Source: Liolophura sinensis (taxonomy: Eukaryota; Mollusca; Polyplacophora; Chitonida; Chitonidae). From it: DNA of 64,000 nt. The DNA is taken from contig NC_088307.1 in the NCBI RefSeq assembly GCF_032854445.1, positions 12,042,017-12,106,016 of the forward strand. The letters are read 5' to 3'. Of this stretch, positions 51,131-64,000 are shown in pieces. The translations under genes were made by a program, and so were the position numbers. Below the pieces are notes generated by a model. It was not told the DNA's origin. It worked only from the letters and a program-made list of their open reading frames with translations, and searched no databases. The first letter of the stretch is position 1. Every line of letters starts with the position of its first letter.

Positions 51131-51289
51131 GTTAGTTCAACAGCCAAAAACGTTCTACAGCATATTATTCAGATACAAAATATCAATTTGAATATGGTAA
51201 AAATAACAGAAAAAATGTCTGAGTAAGATCTATCAAGTTACAACAGACACAGTCAGGAAATAGTTCTGTACACATGCAAACATACATAC

Positions 51290-51605
51290 CTATACATGCT
51301 TGGACAGAGTCCTTAGGTGTGTACATATATTGTGTCTTCTCGTGGCATGGACAATCCGCCAAACTGCTGCCGCCACTGAAGTATCATGCCAAAGACACCA
51401 GACATGACACCCAACTCAGTGAGATTATACTGACAGCGGGCCAACCATTCATTTTTAGTTTTCTAACCTCTCAGTATTGAGCACCAAGCAAGACAGCAAC
51501 AAGTGCCATTTTTAAAATCTTTGGTATCGCCAGACCGGGTTTGATTTCGGGTTTCCGGACTTCGAGACTGACGCTCTAAAACTCAGGGCACGGAAGCGAT
51601 CTCAT
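51290..51605 (-). repeat. SINE-C copy (unit 3)
   Basis: Same insertion as 26690-26990 and 36600-36860. Confidence 0.6.
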
Positions 51606-51837
51606 GTGCACATGTTCGTGCCGTGGTAACGTAACCTTGTACAGCACATCTTGGGATGCAAAATTCTCTCGTTTAAGATTTAAATAATTTTGGTTGGCTG
51701 ATGTAATATTTTAAAGAACAAGAAAAAAAAGTCATCACCAAAGCGCAATAACAAGCTACGACGGATGCGTATTTAAAGCATGCATGCATCCCAACATCAA
51801 GAAGAGGAAGTAAACAAACGATTGTCTTTGTTTCAAC

Positions 51838-51925
51838 TCCAAGTGTAAAGATTACTACCGGTACACCGAAAAACGAAGTCACGGGTGAGAACGGCCCACA
51901 AAAACAAGACGACAATGACACAGGT
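51838..51925 (+). pseudogene. Unit 3 stalk exon with lost acceptor
   Basis: The acceptor TTTCAG of the unit 2 stalk exons is TTTCAA here. The coding part (PSVKITTGTPKNEVT) is still open. The next AG would give an immediate stop, so the exon is probably skipped; being symmetric, skipping keeps frame. Confidence 0.55.
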
Positions 51926-52277
51926 AGAGTTCTATGGCTTAAGTTCCAGAAAAATTTATTTACTTTACTGCTCAAAGCCCGAGGAAAACCCACGACCATG
52001 CGCAGCTGGCTGGAAAAACTACTATTCATGATCAAATTTGACTATTGTGAACATTTACCAAAGAATTTTGCCTCAAACGGTACCGAAAACACGAATAATA
52101 TGACAACAAGAAAAAGACGGTAAAACGGCGGCACCCAGGCTATGTCCGGTTAACCCCAACAACAATGCTGGCCGCCGTCACCAATAAATTAAATATATAA
52201 ATAAATATACGACGGCAGCCAGTATTATGGTTGTGAGGAGGTTCGTAAAACAATTAAATAAAACCTCAATGTTATTT

Positions 52278-52542
52278 ATTTAGATGTATTTGATTGGTGT
52301 TTTACGCCGTACTCAAGAATATTTCACTTATACGGCGGCGGCCAGCATTATGGTGGGTGGAAACCGGGCACAGCCCGGGGGAAACCCACGACCATCCGCA
52401 GGTTTCTGGCAGACCTTCCCACTTACAGCCGGAGAGGAAGCCAGCATGAGCTGGACTTGAACTCACAGCGACCGCATTGGTGAGAGACTCCTGGGTCATT
52501 ACGCTGCTTTAGCGCTCTAGACAACTGAGCCACGGAGGCCCC
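52278..52542 (-). repeat. SINE-A full-length copy
   Basis: From GGTGTTTTACGCCGTACTCA to AACTGAGCCACGGAGGCCCC; a small fragment of another copy is at 52125-52200. Confidence 0.9.
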
Positions 52543-52740
52543 CTAAAACCTCAATGAACATGTGAAGTGGCTGTTCTGTGTTTGTGTTGTTTTAGTCAAA
52601 TCCTTGATTTTCCAAGAGAAAGTTATATCGGGCAAACTTTGTATAAATCTAATGTATATCGACTACACATGCGTTTTTTCTTTCTTTTCTTTTTTTATAT
52701 TTTATTTCTTTATTTTATACCATATTCCATACAATTTTAG

Positions 52741-52842
52741 ACGACGACGACGGCTCTCAGACACTGGTTATCGGTCTGGCTGCTGGAATCGGATAGGCGG
52801 TGCTATTGGTTTCTGTCTTGGTTGTTGTTTGTGTTGTGTACG
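52741..52842 (+). pseudogene. Unit 3 membrane exon, damaged
   Basis: In the family frame it reads [18 protein letters not shown], then TAG, then [15 protein letters not shown]. It is 102 bases long and leaves in phase 1, while the tail needs phase 2. Another frame ([10 protein letters not shown] at its end) would join the tail but does not follow from a phase 1 entry. A (CT)n tract starts just after the donor. Confidence 0.55.
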
Positions 52843-52854
52843 GTAGGTCTTTCG

Positions 52855-53065
<211 letters not shown>

Positions 53066-53439
53066 TCGCTTCTGTTGGTACATAAGCATACCTATGGCCT
53101 AGTTTTTTTGCCATGTTTTCTTGTGGGGTTTTTTTTTGAAAATTTCGACGTGTAACAAATTGCAATTAACATCACCAAAAATTTTGTACCTAATTCTGCT
53201 TAAATCATAGAGCAAGGTGTAGAAGTTGCTACATATTAACTATTTACATCATGCAACACCCAGAATAAAACGGAAAGTTAACAAAGGTAAATTGACAAGA
53301 GTCCGGATTCCACAGGTTACGTGTGATCATTTGCCAATCACCACACTGTCATCGCTGCTCTGGCTCCAGTCTTATTTATACTGTGTTTTATTTTTGGTAA
53401 GCCGTTGATGAATATAACGATAAATCTTAACCAGTCACT

Positions 53440-53600
53440 GGCTTAGATGGTTAAAGCACTGGCTAGCTGTGACTCTGACTAATAAACTCGCAAGTTCGAA
53501 CCCAGGTGCGTCTTTAAGTCACATACCTGGCACAGGGCCTTAAATGTATCGCGGGCACGTTGCAATTCGTCATCATACACAAATAAACCTGAGAGCTGTC
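53440..53600 (+). repeat. tRNA-like SINE head
   Basis: GGCTTAGATGGTTAAAGC (A-box-like) and AAGTTCGAACCC (B-box) about 50 bases apart, followed by a non-tRNA body. Likely a fourth SINE type; I see no second copy. Confidence 0.45.
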
Positions 53601-53717
53601 ACCAATGAAAATGTCTGGAGTAAACAATTTAACACCAATAAGAAAGTTAACTTTTTAAAAAATGTCATTAAATGCAAATCTAACTGGTTATGGAATAATT
53701 ATAATTTTGCTTGACAG

Positions 53718-54303
53718 GAGGCGAAAGAGGAACAGGGGCGATAACTCCGGCAAAACTAGCTTGAGGAGGCTGTCCGTTCCTCCCAATCCAGCTAACCGCC
53801 ATGTATATAGCAGCATCGTGGACCCGCCAAGAACACCTGGCCCTAGTGGCACGGACAACCTTACTGGTCCAACTGTCGTTTCGGTTAACAACTCAGCATG
53901 TCGACCTAGGGCATACGAGGAAGCGAATGACGGCTTTGCAGTTCCACACAGCGTTGCCGAAGTGACCAAAGAGAAAGATAAAACTGAAGCGAGAAATCTC
54001 AACGGCCTCTACTCGAATCCCACCATACCCTTCAACAAAGCACAGCAGCGAAAAGCGTATAATTTGAGTGAAGCAGAAACTCTGCCGAACAACTACAATA
54101 CTTTATACTATCTGACACGAACTAACACAAGTGAAGGAAGTCTTCAGCCAGACATGACCGGAAGTGGACAAACAGGTGGCTCGAAAGAGACAGTGGAATA
54201 CGCAACAGCATACAGCGCCATCGGTTCAAGGGGAGGTAACAATGTGGCATCTTATGCAGCTTCCAGAGGTGAATACGACGAACTGAAACTACCGAGAGTG
54301 TAG
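53718..54303 (+). CDS. Unit 3 last exon: cytoplasmic tail, open and divergent
   Basis: Acceptor CTTGACAG, stop TAG. 195 residues begin RRKRNRGDNSGKTSLRRLSV, matching the start of the other tails, and end GEYDELKLPRV. The repeats of unit 1 are absent. Tyrosine motifs instead include VYSSI, AYEEA, LYSNP, NYNTLYYL, AYSAI and YDEL. One TNTSEGSLQPDMTGS stretch recalls the spacer of the unit 1 repeats. Confidence 0.7.
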
Positions 54304-54530
54304 CGGGAGAAACGATATTCTGTCAGCTCCTTGGAACCACAAATTGTCTTTTACTCAATTCGAAACGTTCCCTATATGGACGTTAGGACGTTATTCAATG
54401 TTTATATTTCCTGCTAAACTGTTCACCAATGAAGATGTAAAACCAGTTCCCGGCAGACGAAGTAAGATGGGACTTTTTACGTTTGTATGCCACGAACTGT
54501 TATGTGTGTGTCCAGTACCTGAGTTATTAT

Positions 54531-54536
54531 AATAAA
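54531..54536 (+). terminator. Polyadenylation signal of unit 3
   Basis: AATAAA 228 bases after the stop codon, a normal distance. Confidence 0.55.
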
Positions 54537-54539
54537 CGT

Positions 54540-56680
54540 AATTACACGTACTATTTATGGACCAAATTTGATACTTTTAAAGCATACGCGGAAAGGTACT
54601 ATAAAAGTATAAGCACGGTTTTAAAGAAAAGGAAGAATGATTATGCCTAAAAAAAATAGATTTTTAGACATATTTTTTATTTTCAAATAACCCATCTATT
54701 TTATGCATATTTTCCGTCAGTGGTCGGACATATTTCAAAAAAACGTCATCGATGAACCTACTGGGAACGAGGAAGGAGATTGTTGCCCCTAATTCTTTTC
54801 GGATTGTCACCTACCCCCTTCCCCGCCCTATTCCCTCCACCAAGAAAGTTGTTTTTCACAGCTATCATCGTTGACGTCACCACAGCCGGTTGTTTAATTT
54901 CCGCGTATGTAACGTATGTAATATCCCCTTAATTATAATTGAGCAACAGTTACATGAAACATTGTTTAAATGTTATACTCTCAGATCCGAGATTTGACAA
55001 ATTGTTGCTCTCTAGATTACCTCTTTCTTGAAGAAAGAAAGCTCTAAAAATGAAGTATAAGGCTCATGAGGTATTGTTTAGATTAATTAAATTAAAAAAA
55101 TATTTATTTTGACTTTTTCTTATTGAGTTAAGTGCACTGAAATATTGAATTTAACTACGGTGTTTATGAACATAGCTGGTGCTTAGAATATATTTTGTCC
55201 CCACCATAGATTGTGTTTAGAATATGTTTTTCCCACTATAGCTGGTGTTAAGAATATGTTTTTTTCCCACTGTAAATACAGTTTTACATTGAAATGGCCC
55301 TTATTACATGAATGTAAAAAGATTTCTTTATCAAACAGAAAACTTAAAAATCTTGCAAATTACAGATGAAAAAGGGTAAAAAGTCATTTGTTTATGTGGA
55401 TTTATATACTTTTTCATTTTTTCTCTGAGAAGAAAAGGAGATGCCCTGATAACGCTTGCATGACGGATATTTGGGACAATCTTTTTGTTTATATGATTTA
55501 ACATAAACATATTGCATATTATGATGTGGTGCATGTGTAATAAATTTATTTGAAAATATCTAAACACAAGCGTTAAATTTGAGTTATGATAATATTTAGG
55601 AATATGTTATAAATATAAATAGAATCAAAATAGTGGTTTAAAATATTTGTCACAAGGAACGTCCAAATCCACGCACAGATATATTTGCTGGACGTTAGTC
55701 AGATCCACCATACATTCATTATTTTCAAATCTCCCTTTCTCCTTAAAGACAAATCGGGAAAAAATTACTGATAGTCAGATTCACAAATAACATTTCACAT
55801 TTTTTCGTCTGAAGTTTACTTTTTCTCCGGCCGTACGTGAGAAGGTCTGACAATATCGTAATTTCTTAAATTTGAACAAGTTCTAGCAATGTTTTCAGCT
55901 GTAGGCCGTCACAGACTTGTGTATATAACGTATCGTCGTACATGACGTCTTGCATTTAGAATTCAAGTTCCATTACCAAATACTAAGCACTGTAGCAAGG
56001 TTTTGTATTTTGACCTAAGCCAGAATGTGTTTGTGGAATCGACCCCTGATACCTAACATTCTCAGTCCAGTACTTTATATTTTACAGTAGAAAGCACCAT
56101 TCACTATTTTTCAAAAGAAAATTTACTAAAGATTGCAGATTAAATAATTCTCACTTTAGATAATGCTAAATCAATAGTAATATATACTTCACTACATGGT
56201 ATTTAGTACATATACTAAAAATGACATTTATTAAACAGTTATTACTTCACATGGCTTTTATTTGGTTATTAATACTTGACAGTTGCCTTATCCACGGGTT
56301 AATACTGTATACTTTATTTCAATTTACTTATGAGTTCACAATACCGTAAATTCTTCTTCACATTTTGCGAACTCAATAGTGACTACTTCGTCAATACTAA
56401 AAACTCTCTCCTTTTAAGAAATCTGGAAAAAGGTTTCCAAATATCTGAGTTGAGTTTCCAACTTATTTTTTATTAATTTATTGTCCTTATTTCACAAAAC
56501 TTAAGTGCTTTCTATTTGTATACGATGGCTGTTATTTGACAAACGTTGAGATAAAGAAACGGCTTCTCGAGATCCGACCACTGGTTGTTGAATTCATAAA
56601 GGGCCCAACGAAGGGTGATGGATTTAATAGGATAGTGTGTACATGTATGTATTCTTTGGGTTTAAGGTCGTATTGAACAT
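54540..56680. other. Intergenic DNA without a visible gene
   Basis: AT-rich. 55840-56200 is a decayed copy of the segment seen at 27830-28260 and 37560-37960 (TGTAGGCCGTC, TTGTGTTTGTGGAATCG). No open frame with coding character. Confidence 0.6.
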
Positions 56681-56689
56681 TGATTTTAA

Positions 56690-57005
56690 TCGTATGATGA
56701 CAAGGAGTCATTATGTGTGTGTACATATATTGTATCTTCTTGTGGCAGGGTGAGTCATTGCCTCCAATGTGCTGCCGCAACTGAAGTATTATGCCAAAGG
56801 CACCAGACATGACAGCCCAACCAGTCACATTATATTGACACCGGGGTAACCAGTCATGTTTCCTTCTTCTAGCCTCTCAAGACTGAGCGTCAAGCGAGGC
56901 AACAACAAGTACCATTTTTAAAATCTTTGGTGTTACCTGTCTCGAGTTTGATATCGGGGTCTCCCGACTTTGAGTCGAACACTCTAACCATCAGGCCACT
57001 GAAGT
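56690..57005 (-). repeat. SINE-C copy
   Basis: Head on the minus strand with GCCTGATGGTTAGAGT and ATCAAACTCGAG; body TGCCAAAGGCACCAGACATG on the plus strand. Confidence 0.65.
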
Positions 57006-57954
57006 AAAAACAGTGCGACTTTATTGTGTGACTTGTGAAAAGTGTTAGATAATCTTTACTGACAATAATTTACCGGTCACTTATGTCACCGTGTTTCAGA
57101 GGCACAAATGACATATCTTTCCTTAGAAACTTCCAAGGTTTACAAGTTCAGCTCCTCAATATTCTGTACCTTTTATCCGCTCTGAATAAATTATTGTGAA
57201 ACTTTTCTCAGACGTTCATGTTGCAGTACATGTGATCAATAACAGTTCTTTAAAGTCAAAGAAAGCTAAACTATGAAGTAAGGTTTATCATAGAGACAAC
57301 TGAAAATTATGCATAAAAATGCTTTCATTTCACTTTTCAGACATTTGCAAGAGTGTTGATAGGCATTCAAATAATACTATGGTGAGCTTTAGGAGGCATA
57401 CTGACGATATGTAGGAACTCTGACGTCACATCAGCTTTTTTCCTGATGTTCACCAGAAAGGCCATTTTGGGAATATTAGTTCAGTATTCTCTTACTCACA
57501 GGTAAAAAGAGTTATTCCAGCATTCCGTGTCGTGATTGGACTTGGCAAAACTTCCTGTTACGATTTGGCAAAACAGAGTTCCTAAACTCTGATAGAATGG
57601 TCTTAGAATTCAAATGTTTGAACGCCTATAACTCTTTTAACGAAAATAAAAAAAACGCATATAAAAGTATATTTATGCATAGTTTGAAGTGGTCTATTTA
57701 GTGATGCCTAATTGGATTCACACAGATCTTTTCTTTTAACATTCTTGACAGGCCACATGGTACAGTCGAATTTTTTAAACTTTAGCGATAAAAGAGTTCT
57801 GGGACTAAACACTTCTATTGTAGTTTAATGCCTTATTCAAGAATATTTAACGCATGCCCTGGCGGTCAGTTTTATGAATTGAGGAAACAAGAATGCGCAC
57901 AGCAAAAATCACTGCGTAGTCGTAGATTAATACCTGGACTGTATCAACATGAGC

Positions 57955-58207
57955 AGGGGACTGGCGCATCACAGTGACCTCGGAGACTTTCACCAATCCG
58001 GGTGGCTGCGAGTTCAAGTCCAGCTCATGCTGGCTTCCTCTCGGGTTGTACGTGGGAAATTCTGTCATGTCTTTCAGCAACCTGCGGATGGTCGAGGATT
58101 TTCTCCAGGGTTCTGCCCGGTTTCCCCCAACCATAAAGCTGGCTACCGCTGTATGATTGAAATGTTCTTGAGAACGGCGTAAAACATTTATCAAATAAAA
58201 AAATAAT
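57955..58207 (+). repeat. SINE-A copy
   Basis: GCTGCGAGTTCAAGTCCAGC, CAACCTGCGGATGGTCGAGG and tail ACGGCGTAAAACATTTATCA. A tRNA-like piece (CACATGGTACAGTCG) precedes it at about 57752. Confidence 0.8.
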
Positions 58208-58424
58208 GACTTTATATCTCATATAAACAGCATTTTTATGGATGGTTTTGTGGCTCTATAGGTTCATATTTTAGACCTCGCTCAGCCTTGTCTGGCATTT
58301 ATCTATGTCAACGATCCGCCCATCAACAGTCACAATTAAAGAGGCTAAACCGGAGACTTTTGGTAAAAAAAAAAAACAACCCAAAATCCATAATTAAATA
58401 AAATTTTGCTCAATTTACCATGAT

Positions 58425-58947
58425 GAGCATGTGGTCTTTGGTAATATATAAGATCATTACCCAGAATACAATAGCAATACGTGAAGTGACGTCACTAGAT
58501 TTCGCCATGTGATTGAATTACGGCAGGAGACATATACACCGTATAGTACATGCACGAATAGGCACGCTTCTATGGTAACCTATATGGTATTGCGCAAGTG
58601 CTACGTAAAAGAAACGACAAAGAAGAGCTAATATTTTTTTAAAACCTCAGCCAAATGCTGCAAGTATATTTGAAAATGTGATATGCCCAGTACCAATTGT
58701 CTGGGCAAATATTCAAATGTATTGTTTATTGGTTTGTACAATGGTTTACTCTGTTTCGGCCGGAACGTTTTGTTCGAAAAGTTCGAAATAGGCCTTCATA
58801 CGGTTGGCCGCACACACACAGCACATTTAAATTCAGGGCAAGAAGGCAAATTCCCGACCTGATTTTTATATCTGATACGTATACGTACATGCACATTTTG
58901 ACTGTAAGCAACGTCGTCTACACACAGAACGGTATAAGCGTGTGAAG
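58425..58947 (+). promoter_or_regulatory. Upstream region of unit 4
   Basis: Matches the unit 2 and 3 upstream regions. CRE palindrome TGACGTCA at 58487-58494; X-box-like half site TATGGTAAC at 58571-58579; TATA-like ACATTTAAATT at about 58823. Confidence 0.5.
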
Positions 58948-59026
58948 ATGGCAATCCATGTAACTTTGGGCGGGTTACTCGCTTTGGCGTGTGCATGTAT
59001 ACTTGCCAGAACAGCCATAGGTCAAG
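58948..59026 (+). CDS. Receptor unit 4 exon 1: signal peptide (rest of gene beyond window)
   Basis: MAIHVTLGGLLALACACILA then RTAIGQ; start context GAAGATGG, donor GTAAGT, phase 1. Two residues longer than units 2 and 3. By comparison with unit 2, the next exon should lie about 300-400 bases past the right edge. Confidence 0.8.
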
Positions 59027-59189
59027 GTAAGTTCTTTTGCCACATAATAGATTTTGATAATTACATATTTTACTAACTTGATTTACTGGTTATATCACTT
59101 TTTCTGTAAGTTTCCGTAAGCGTATGGAATAATTTCAATTTTCCCTACCCAACAAATTTTGAGTATGTGTGTATCCTTAGTGTTGTCTT

Positions 59190-59345
59190 TATTTGTTTGT
59201 TATACTGGTGTATTGCGTTGTACACAAGAATATTTCACTTATATGACGGCGGCCAGCATTATGGTAGGACGAAACCGGGCAAAGAGCCGAGCAAACGCTC
59301 GATTATCCGCAGATTGCTGGCAGACATTCCCACGTGCTGCACGTC
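59190..59345 (-). repeat. SINE-A copy, reverse, head missing
   Basis: GGTGTATTGCGTTGTACACA tail and GCGGCCAGCATTATGGTAGG body. Confidence 0.7.
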
Positions 59346-59509
59346 CTTAGTTTTTTACGTCCCACAACTAATCGTGTGCCGCAGTCATATAAGTGATATG
59401 TAATTATACACCAATCACATTAATACATAATCTTCAGAACGGTGATTCATTAGGACATGGGGATTAGACTGGCGAATATATATGCATGTACATGTAGGAT
59501 ATATCCAAA

Positions 59510-59865
59510 CCCCCAATAGAGGCTCCGCTTCAGGAGACGGGTAGATCCAGGGTCAATCATGAGTCGGGTCACATCTGAGACATTAAAACAGGGAGTTGTA
59601 ACTTCCTTGTTTGGGGTTCAGCTTTAAGGGGATAGTGCAAGGACTGGTTGACCAGTATCAGTATAGTGGCTCGGGTGGGTCGGCTTACTTGCCTTCGGTA
59701 AGTCGTCTCAGTGAAACAGCACGAGATAAAAGAGCGTCCTACAACAAGGAAGCACATTACATCATGCACTCAAAGGACTCCTTTGTCGTCACGTTACTGA
59801 AAAACTGTTAGGTACCAAATTAAGTCCCAAGCTCTTATTCACTCACTCACTCACTCAAATGTAAA
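59510..59865 (+). repeat. SINE-B copy in unit 4 intron 1
   Basis: GGTAGATCCAGGGTCAATCA, GGTTGACCAGTATCAGTATA and tail CACTCACTCACTCACTC. The last part is repeated at 59880-59990. Confidence 0.75.
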
Positions 59866-60007
59866 ACTATATTGACTAATGCTGTTAGGTACGATATTAA
59901 GTCCCAAGCACACATTTACTAAGTCACTCACTCACTCCAAGCCCTCAAATGTAAAACTATATTGACTAATGCGTATAGAGGATGTTATCTGCCGTGTACT
60001 ATTGTCA

Positions 60008-60011
<4 letters not shown>

Positions 60012-60040
<29 letters not shown>
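60012..60040. repeat. Short (AT)n microsatellite
   Basis: Pure TA run, at the same relative place as the longer one at 14221. Confidence 0.9.
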
Positions 60041-60041
<1 letters not shown>

Positions 60042-60149
60042 AATGAATAACAGTTAATATAGCAGAGTGGGTGATAATCCGGTAAGTGAATTATTTTGTA
60101 ACTCAATTAACTCGAAGTATGTGGGAAGGTCTGCACCAGGATGGTCGTC

Positions 60150-63100
60150 ACCGTGAAATGCATTGAGGGGAATACGGCCTGTTTTGAGGCAGTGGTTACC
60201 GGCACCAGAAAATTTTAAATTAGAACTGTTAACATAAGGTTCCATTAATCCGTCTTCGAGGTGTCTGTCATCTTCCAACCATACCTATTGATCCTTCGAT
60301 ATTCCGTATTTTCGTAATACATAAATGACTTCCCTGATGACAGGTTGTCCCACTTGACGGTAAGTTACTTATTTATTTATTTGATTGGTGTTTTACGCCG
60401 TACTCACGAATATTTCAATTATACGACGACAGCCAACATTATGGTGGGAGGAAACCGGGCATTGCCGGAAGGAAACTAACGACTATCCGCACGTTACTGG
60501 AGGACCTTCCCACGTATATATGACAACAGTTAGTTTTTTGAGTTTATGAGTGGAGGGAACCGGAGTACTTGTAGTAAAGTAAACCACCGACCTTTGCCAA
60601 GCTACTAACAAACTTTCTAACGGGTGACATTCAGATATGCACACCGTATTGGTTGAAAACAAGTGGTCTTTATCGACCGCCCCAAAAACAGCGAAAGAGG
60701 GAAAATCGAGTCAACCAGCCGTTGCACTATCTCTAATACTGAAATCCAACGAGGAAGGTGCTTGAGCTGGATTTGAACTCACAGCGACCGCTTTGGTGAG
60801 AGGCTCCTGGGTCATGACGCTGGGCTAGCGCACTAACCAACCGAGCCACAGAGCCCCTCCCCCTCCCCTCTACCCACACACTCACCTTGACGGTAGGTAT
60901 CGGTTCAACTATAGGTATCCAGTGCTTTTAGCCTTGGAGGTAGATGGGTGAGATGGAATTTAAACAACCATTGTGATCAGCTGTGACTAATCTGCCGGTA
61001 AAATTCCCTTTACTACATTTGAATCATTGCTGTTCGCTTCTGTGCGTTGAGAATTGACAAAGTAAACGGCAATATAGCCCCCATATGCATTTAAGTGACA
61101 TGGTGGCCCAAAATTTGGATTTTTAAACTAATTCTGATTGTGGCGTCTTAACGAAATATTAAAGTTCGTTCATAAACTAAATCACTCAAGTTGAAATGAA
61201 AAACATTCATTAAGTATGTAGCTTGCACGAGCCCGAAGAAGTCCTACCGTTATTTGAATTCAGCACCAAGAGGGCGGGCCACTTTGCCTCATGAATGTTC
61301 AACCAGAAGGGTCCGAAGTATACGCGCAGCGTTCGGAAAGTTCCCGTCAAAACAAAACACGGTGAGCGAAGAGGTACATGTGATTGACAGAAACAGTGAC
61401 TGTGTGATCTTGCTATCTTTCCTACTCAAATGATATTGCTCCACCTGAGTATCATATCGAAAATATGCACGTTGTACCATAGCTGGCATGCAGTGAAAAG
61501 AGGATGCTTGGCTAAAAATGCTACTTATAACAGAGTTTTAAGATCGAACGCGGTTGTCCACGGAGTAAGCTGGGGGTAAGTGGCAAGTTCAACAAGCACT
61601 AACTAAGAGATGTTTTCGTGCTTCGTGAGACCGTTTCCTTCCTTCAGTGTACTCCACCATTCGAACTGACCATCCTTTACAACTCTAGACTTGCTTGTCA
61701 ACCTGTCGGGCTCTATTTTACGCCTCTATTTGGCCGATCCTGCTACGAGACAGTCGTAAGTACTTCTTTTACGCGTCTAAGCAGCTATTTTTGCTTACAT
61801 ATGAGGCTTACCAAGCGCTGTGCGCATGATCCAAGTCCACTGAATTCACAGCTTTTCATTAAAATACTTTGGCAGACTTTTCAGTTTTCAGTTTTTTTGT
61901 TTGTTTTTTTTTGTTGTCATTTTTAAACATTCACTTAACGTACAATGTTGGGGTGGGATTAACGAAAAGCTTGTAACGTTTACTTGACAAAAAATACCTG
62001 ATTCTCATGTAATTCTGTAATAACGCAAAAATACCTAGTATTTGTGGGACAGTGTTGCATTAATACAGAAATAAAAGACAGAAATCTACCGTTAAGGGGA
62101 GGTAAATCATTGAAAAGGGAAGTAACCTAAGTATTCTGAAATTATGCAACAGGCTTCGTAATCTCCTTTCACTGACAGCATGTAGGGAGGTTACACGAGC
62201 GCATTGAGTTTCCTTAGAATATATGTAGTAAATTTGTCAGCTTGAATCTAAAAAATATATGCCCTAACTTTCGCTTCGTACCTTACCATACCACCATACC
62301 ATAACCATACCATATGCAATTTCCACAATTTTTTCTTCAAAAAATCATGAAATCAACCTAGAAGAAATAAATAGTGTATGAACAACCTAAAATGTCTGTG
62401 TGGCTGTATTATCAGTGCTCCTTCACTCTTCATTTTGGAGCCTAATCTTGGACATAACTGCTCGAACTGCGCATGTGTAACCAGGAAATGTTCAGAGGCT
62501 CATTCATTTTACAGCCAATAACATTACGTTCGCGCACGTCCGACAAGGGTATTTTCATCCAATCATGGCTTGTTCCTTATAAGAGTGCATTTCATTGGCT
62601 AGCCTTGGCTCTGGCTAAATGGACATGAAAATAGAAACATAGAAACAATTGCATGGAGGTTTCTAGTGCGTTACATCGAACAAACGTGAATTTACAATAG
62701 CTGCATATAGGATTTCGTTATTGGTAAGTTAACTGTCCTCGTCAGAAGACAGTATGTCAAAATTCTGGGGAGAGACCGACCCACCTACGGTTAGAGTGCT
62801 TTATAAAGTTGCTGAGATACAGCAACAGAGAAGTAATATAAATAGTGCTGCAGGCGGTGTTGATGTGATTTTATAAAGGTGAAAAGACAGTGGCAAATCC
62901 CTGTGCTTATAGGCAATACGAATGATAGCTCTTGAGGCCTGAAAGGCAATGATTGGTTGGTGTTTGGGACATTGGTCCGGCAAGTTCCCCGAAGGGACTG
63001 ATTTACACCACGGCCATATGGACGTAAATAAAATTCTGTACAGTTTAGGTTCTTCTGTAAATAAAACCTCTCAGGCCATGTTTGTTGCTGTGAACTATAT

Positions 63101-64000
63101 AAAGCCAACCCAGATTGGACTTATGGGGGGAATTTCGTCAACTTTTCTCTTGAAGCGGTAATACTGTGCAATAAATCTAGGCAGAAGTTTTTTTGACATC
63201 ACGAATTTGATGGAATGTAGTTAAATAGTGCTATATGTCATGTATATATAGATGTTAGAACACTCAAAACAAATTATTTCGTATACAACACTGTTTACGA
63301 GCTTACGATCTTCTCTGTCTATGTATGAGAAAAGTAATGAAATGACACTTTTGTTTTTGAGAATTTAAAGCAATATTTACACAAGGAATAAATGTCGATA
63401 AAAACATGCATTCCGTTTAACACACTGTAACATCTATTCCTAATGCTGAGTTATTTGTTGTTGTCTGAACGCGGGGAATTCACACATATGGAAGCATGTG
63501 GTCGGCAGGTGAAGGATAGTGGGACCACTTTATCGTATGAATGCCGCATTCTACAGCATAATCTTTGCAGCCCTCTATACTCTTGCTTTTCATCATTGTC
63601 ATAACTATTGTCAAGATTCATCTTTGGCTACCACCATATAAAAATTACTTCAGGTGTCCGTTGGAATGAAGAGAATTCATATGAGTCAGCTACAAAACAT
63701 AATATCTAATAAAAGCTAAGGCAGCGATTTTTTTGACATCACTTACTGCCTCATTACCGTGACCTCAATGGCCTTAGCACCAATCAGTTTCACTTTGGGG
63801 GTGATCGGAAAATGATGGTGGTGTGGTGAAGAAGTTATGTAAGGTTTGTGATGAAATTCTCTACACAGTTTGTCCTTGGCACATGAACTAATGCATTGCA
63901 ATTAGCTACTTAACCGGATCTGGATCCGCGATCTGTGAAGCGAACCTCCTGTCTGTCTCTCCGTCAGCAATTTTAAGGCAAAAAAACGTTACGCACGTCC
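60150..64000 (+). other. Intron 1 of unit 4
   Basis: Diverged copy of 2258-4640 and 14352-16740, interrupted by reverse SINE-A pieces at 60368-60525 and 60760-60865 and a SINE-B piece between them. No exon recognised. The last 200 bases match 4440-4690. Confidence 0.65.

Overview
This window looks like nuclear DNA of a marine lophotrochozoan invertebrate, most likely a mollusc or a close relative. Genes are split into small exons with GT/AG introns. The intergenic and intronic DNA is AT-rich and packed with tRNA-derived SINEs, non-LTR (LINE) fragments, a piggyBac transposon, minisatellites and (AT)n/(CT)n microsatellites. No bacterial-type genes or operons are present. The species cannot be fixed from sequence alone.

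The main content is a plus-strand tandem cluster of one family of type I membrane proteins. I assembled it by finding matching exons, because no single ORF shows the gene. The shared architecture is: a signal-peptide exon; several roughly 43-49-codon exons, each encoding one six-cysteine EGF-like module and nearly all phase 1-1; a short Thr/Ser or acidic stalk; a transmembrane exon; and one large cytoplasmic-tail exon rich in Tyr-x-x-Leu/Val/Ile motifs ending in EYDELKLP(K/R)V. Unit 1 (about 4901-10783) lacks its first exon in this window and has the longest tail, with seven tandem YxxL repeats. Unit 2 (14033-41265) is the most complete: signal peptide, two EGF modules, an internally duplicated [EGF-EGF-EGF-stalk] block, a transmembrane exon, and a tail cut short by a stop codon. 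Unit 3 (44331-54303) carries several lesions but keeps an open, divergent tail. Unit 4 starts at 58948 and runs off the right edge.

Layout: 1-1750 is a minus-strand LINE fragment; 2258-6535 is intron and exon DNA of unit 1 matching 14352-18870; 7130-10783 holds the stalk, membrane and tail exons of unit 1; 10784-14032 is intergenic with SINEs and the unit 2 promoter; 19535-27301 and 28454-37088 are the two copies of the duplicated unit 2 block, the first holding a LINE insertion and the second a piggyBac insertion (31740-34332); 38825-41265 is the unit 2 membrane and tail region; 41266-44330 repeats the 10784-14032 intergenic layout; 54304-58947 is intergenic; 59027-64000 is the first intron of unit 4.

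Inference: this is a fast-evolving receptor family built by unequal duplication and exon shuffling, with an extracellular face that changes amino acids freely around fixed cysteines and a tail suited to SH2-domain or clathrin-adaptor binding. An immune or self/non-self recognition role is plausible but unproven. The first exons share an upstream segment that contains a CRE-like site and an RFX X-box-like site.
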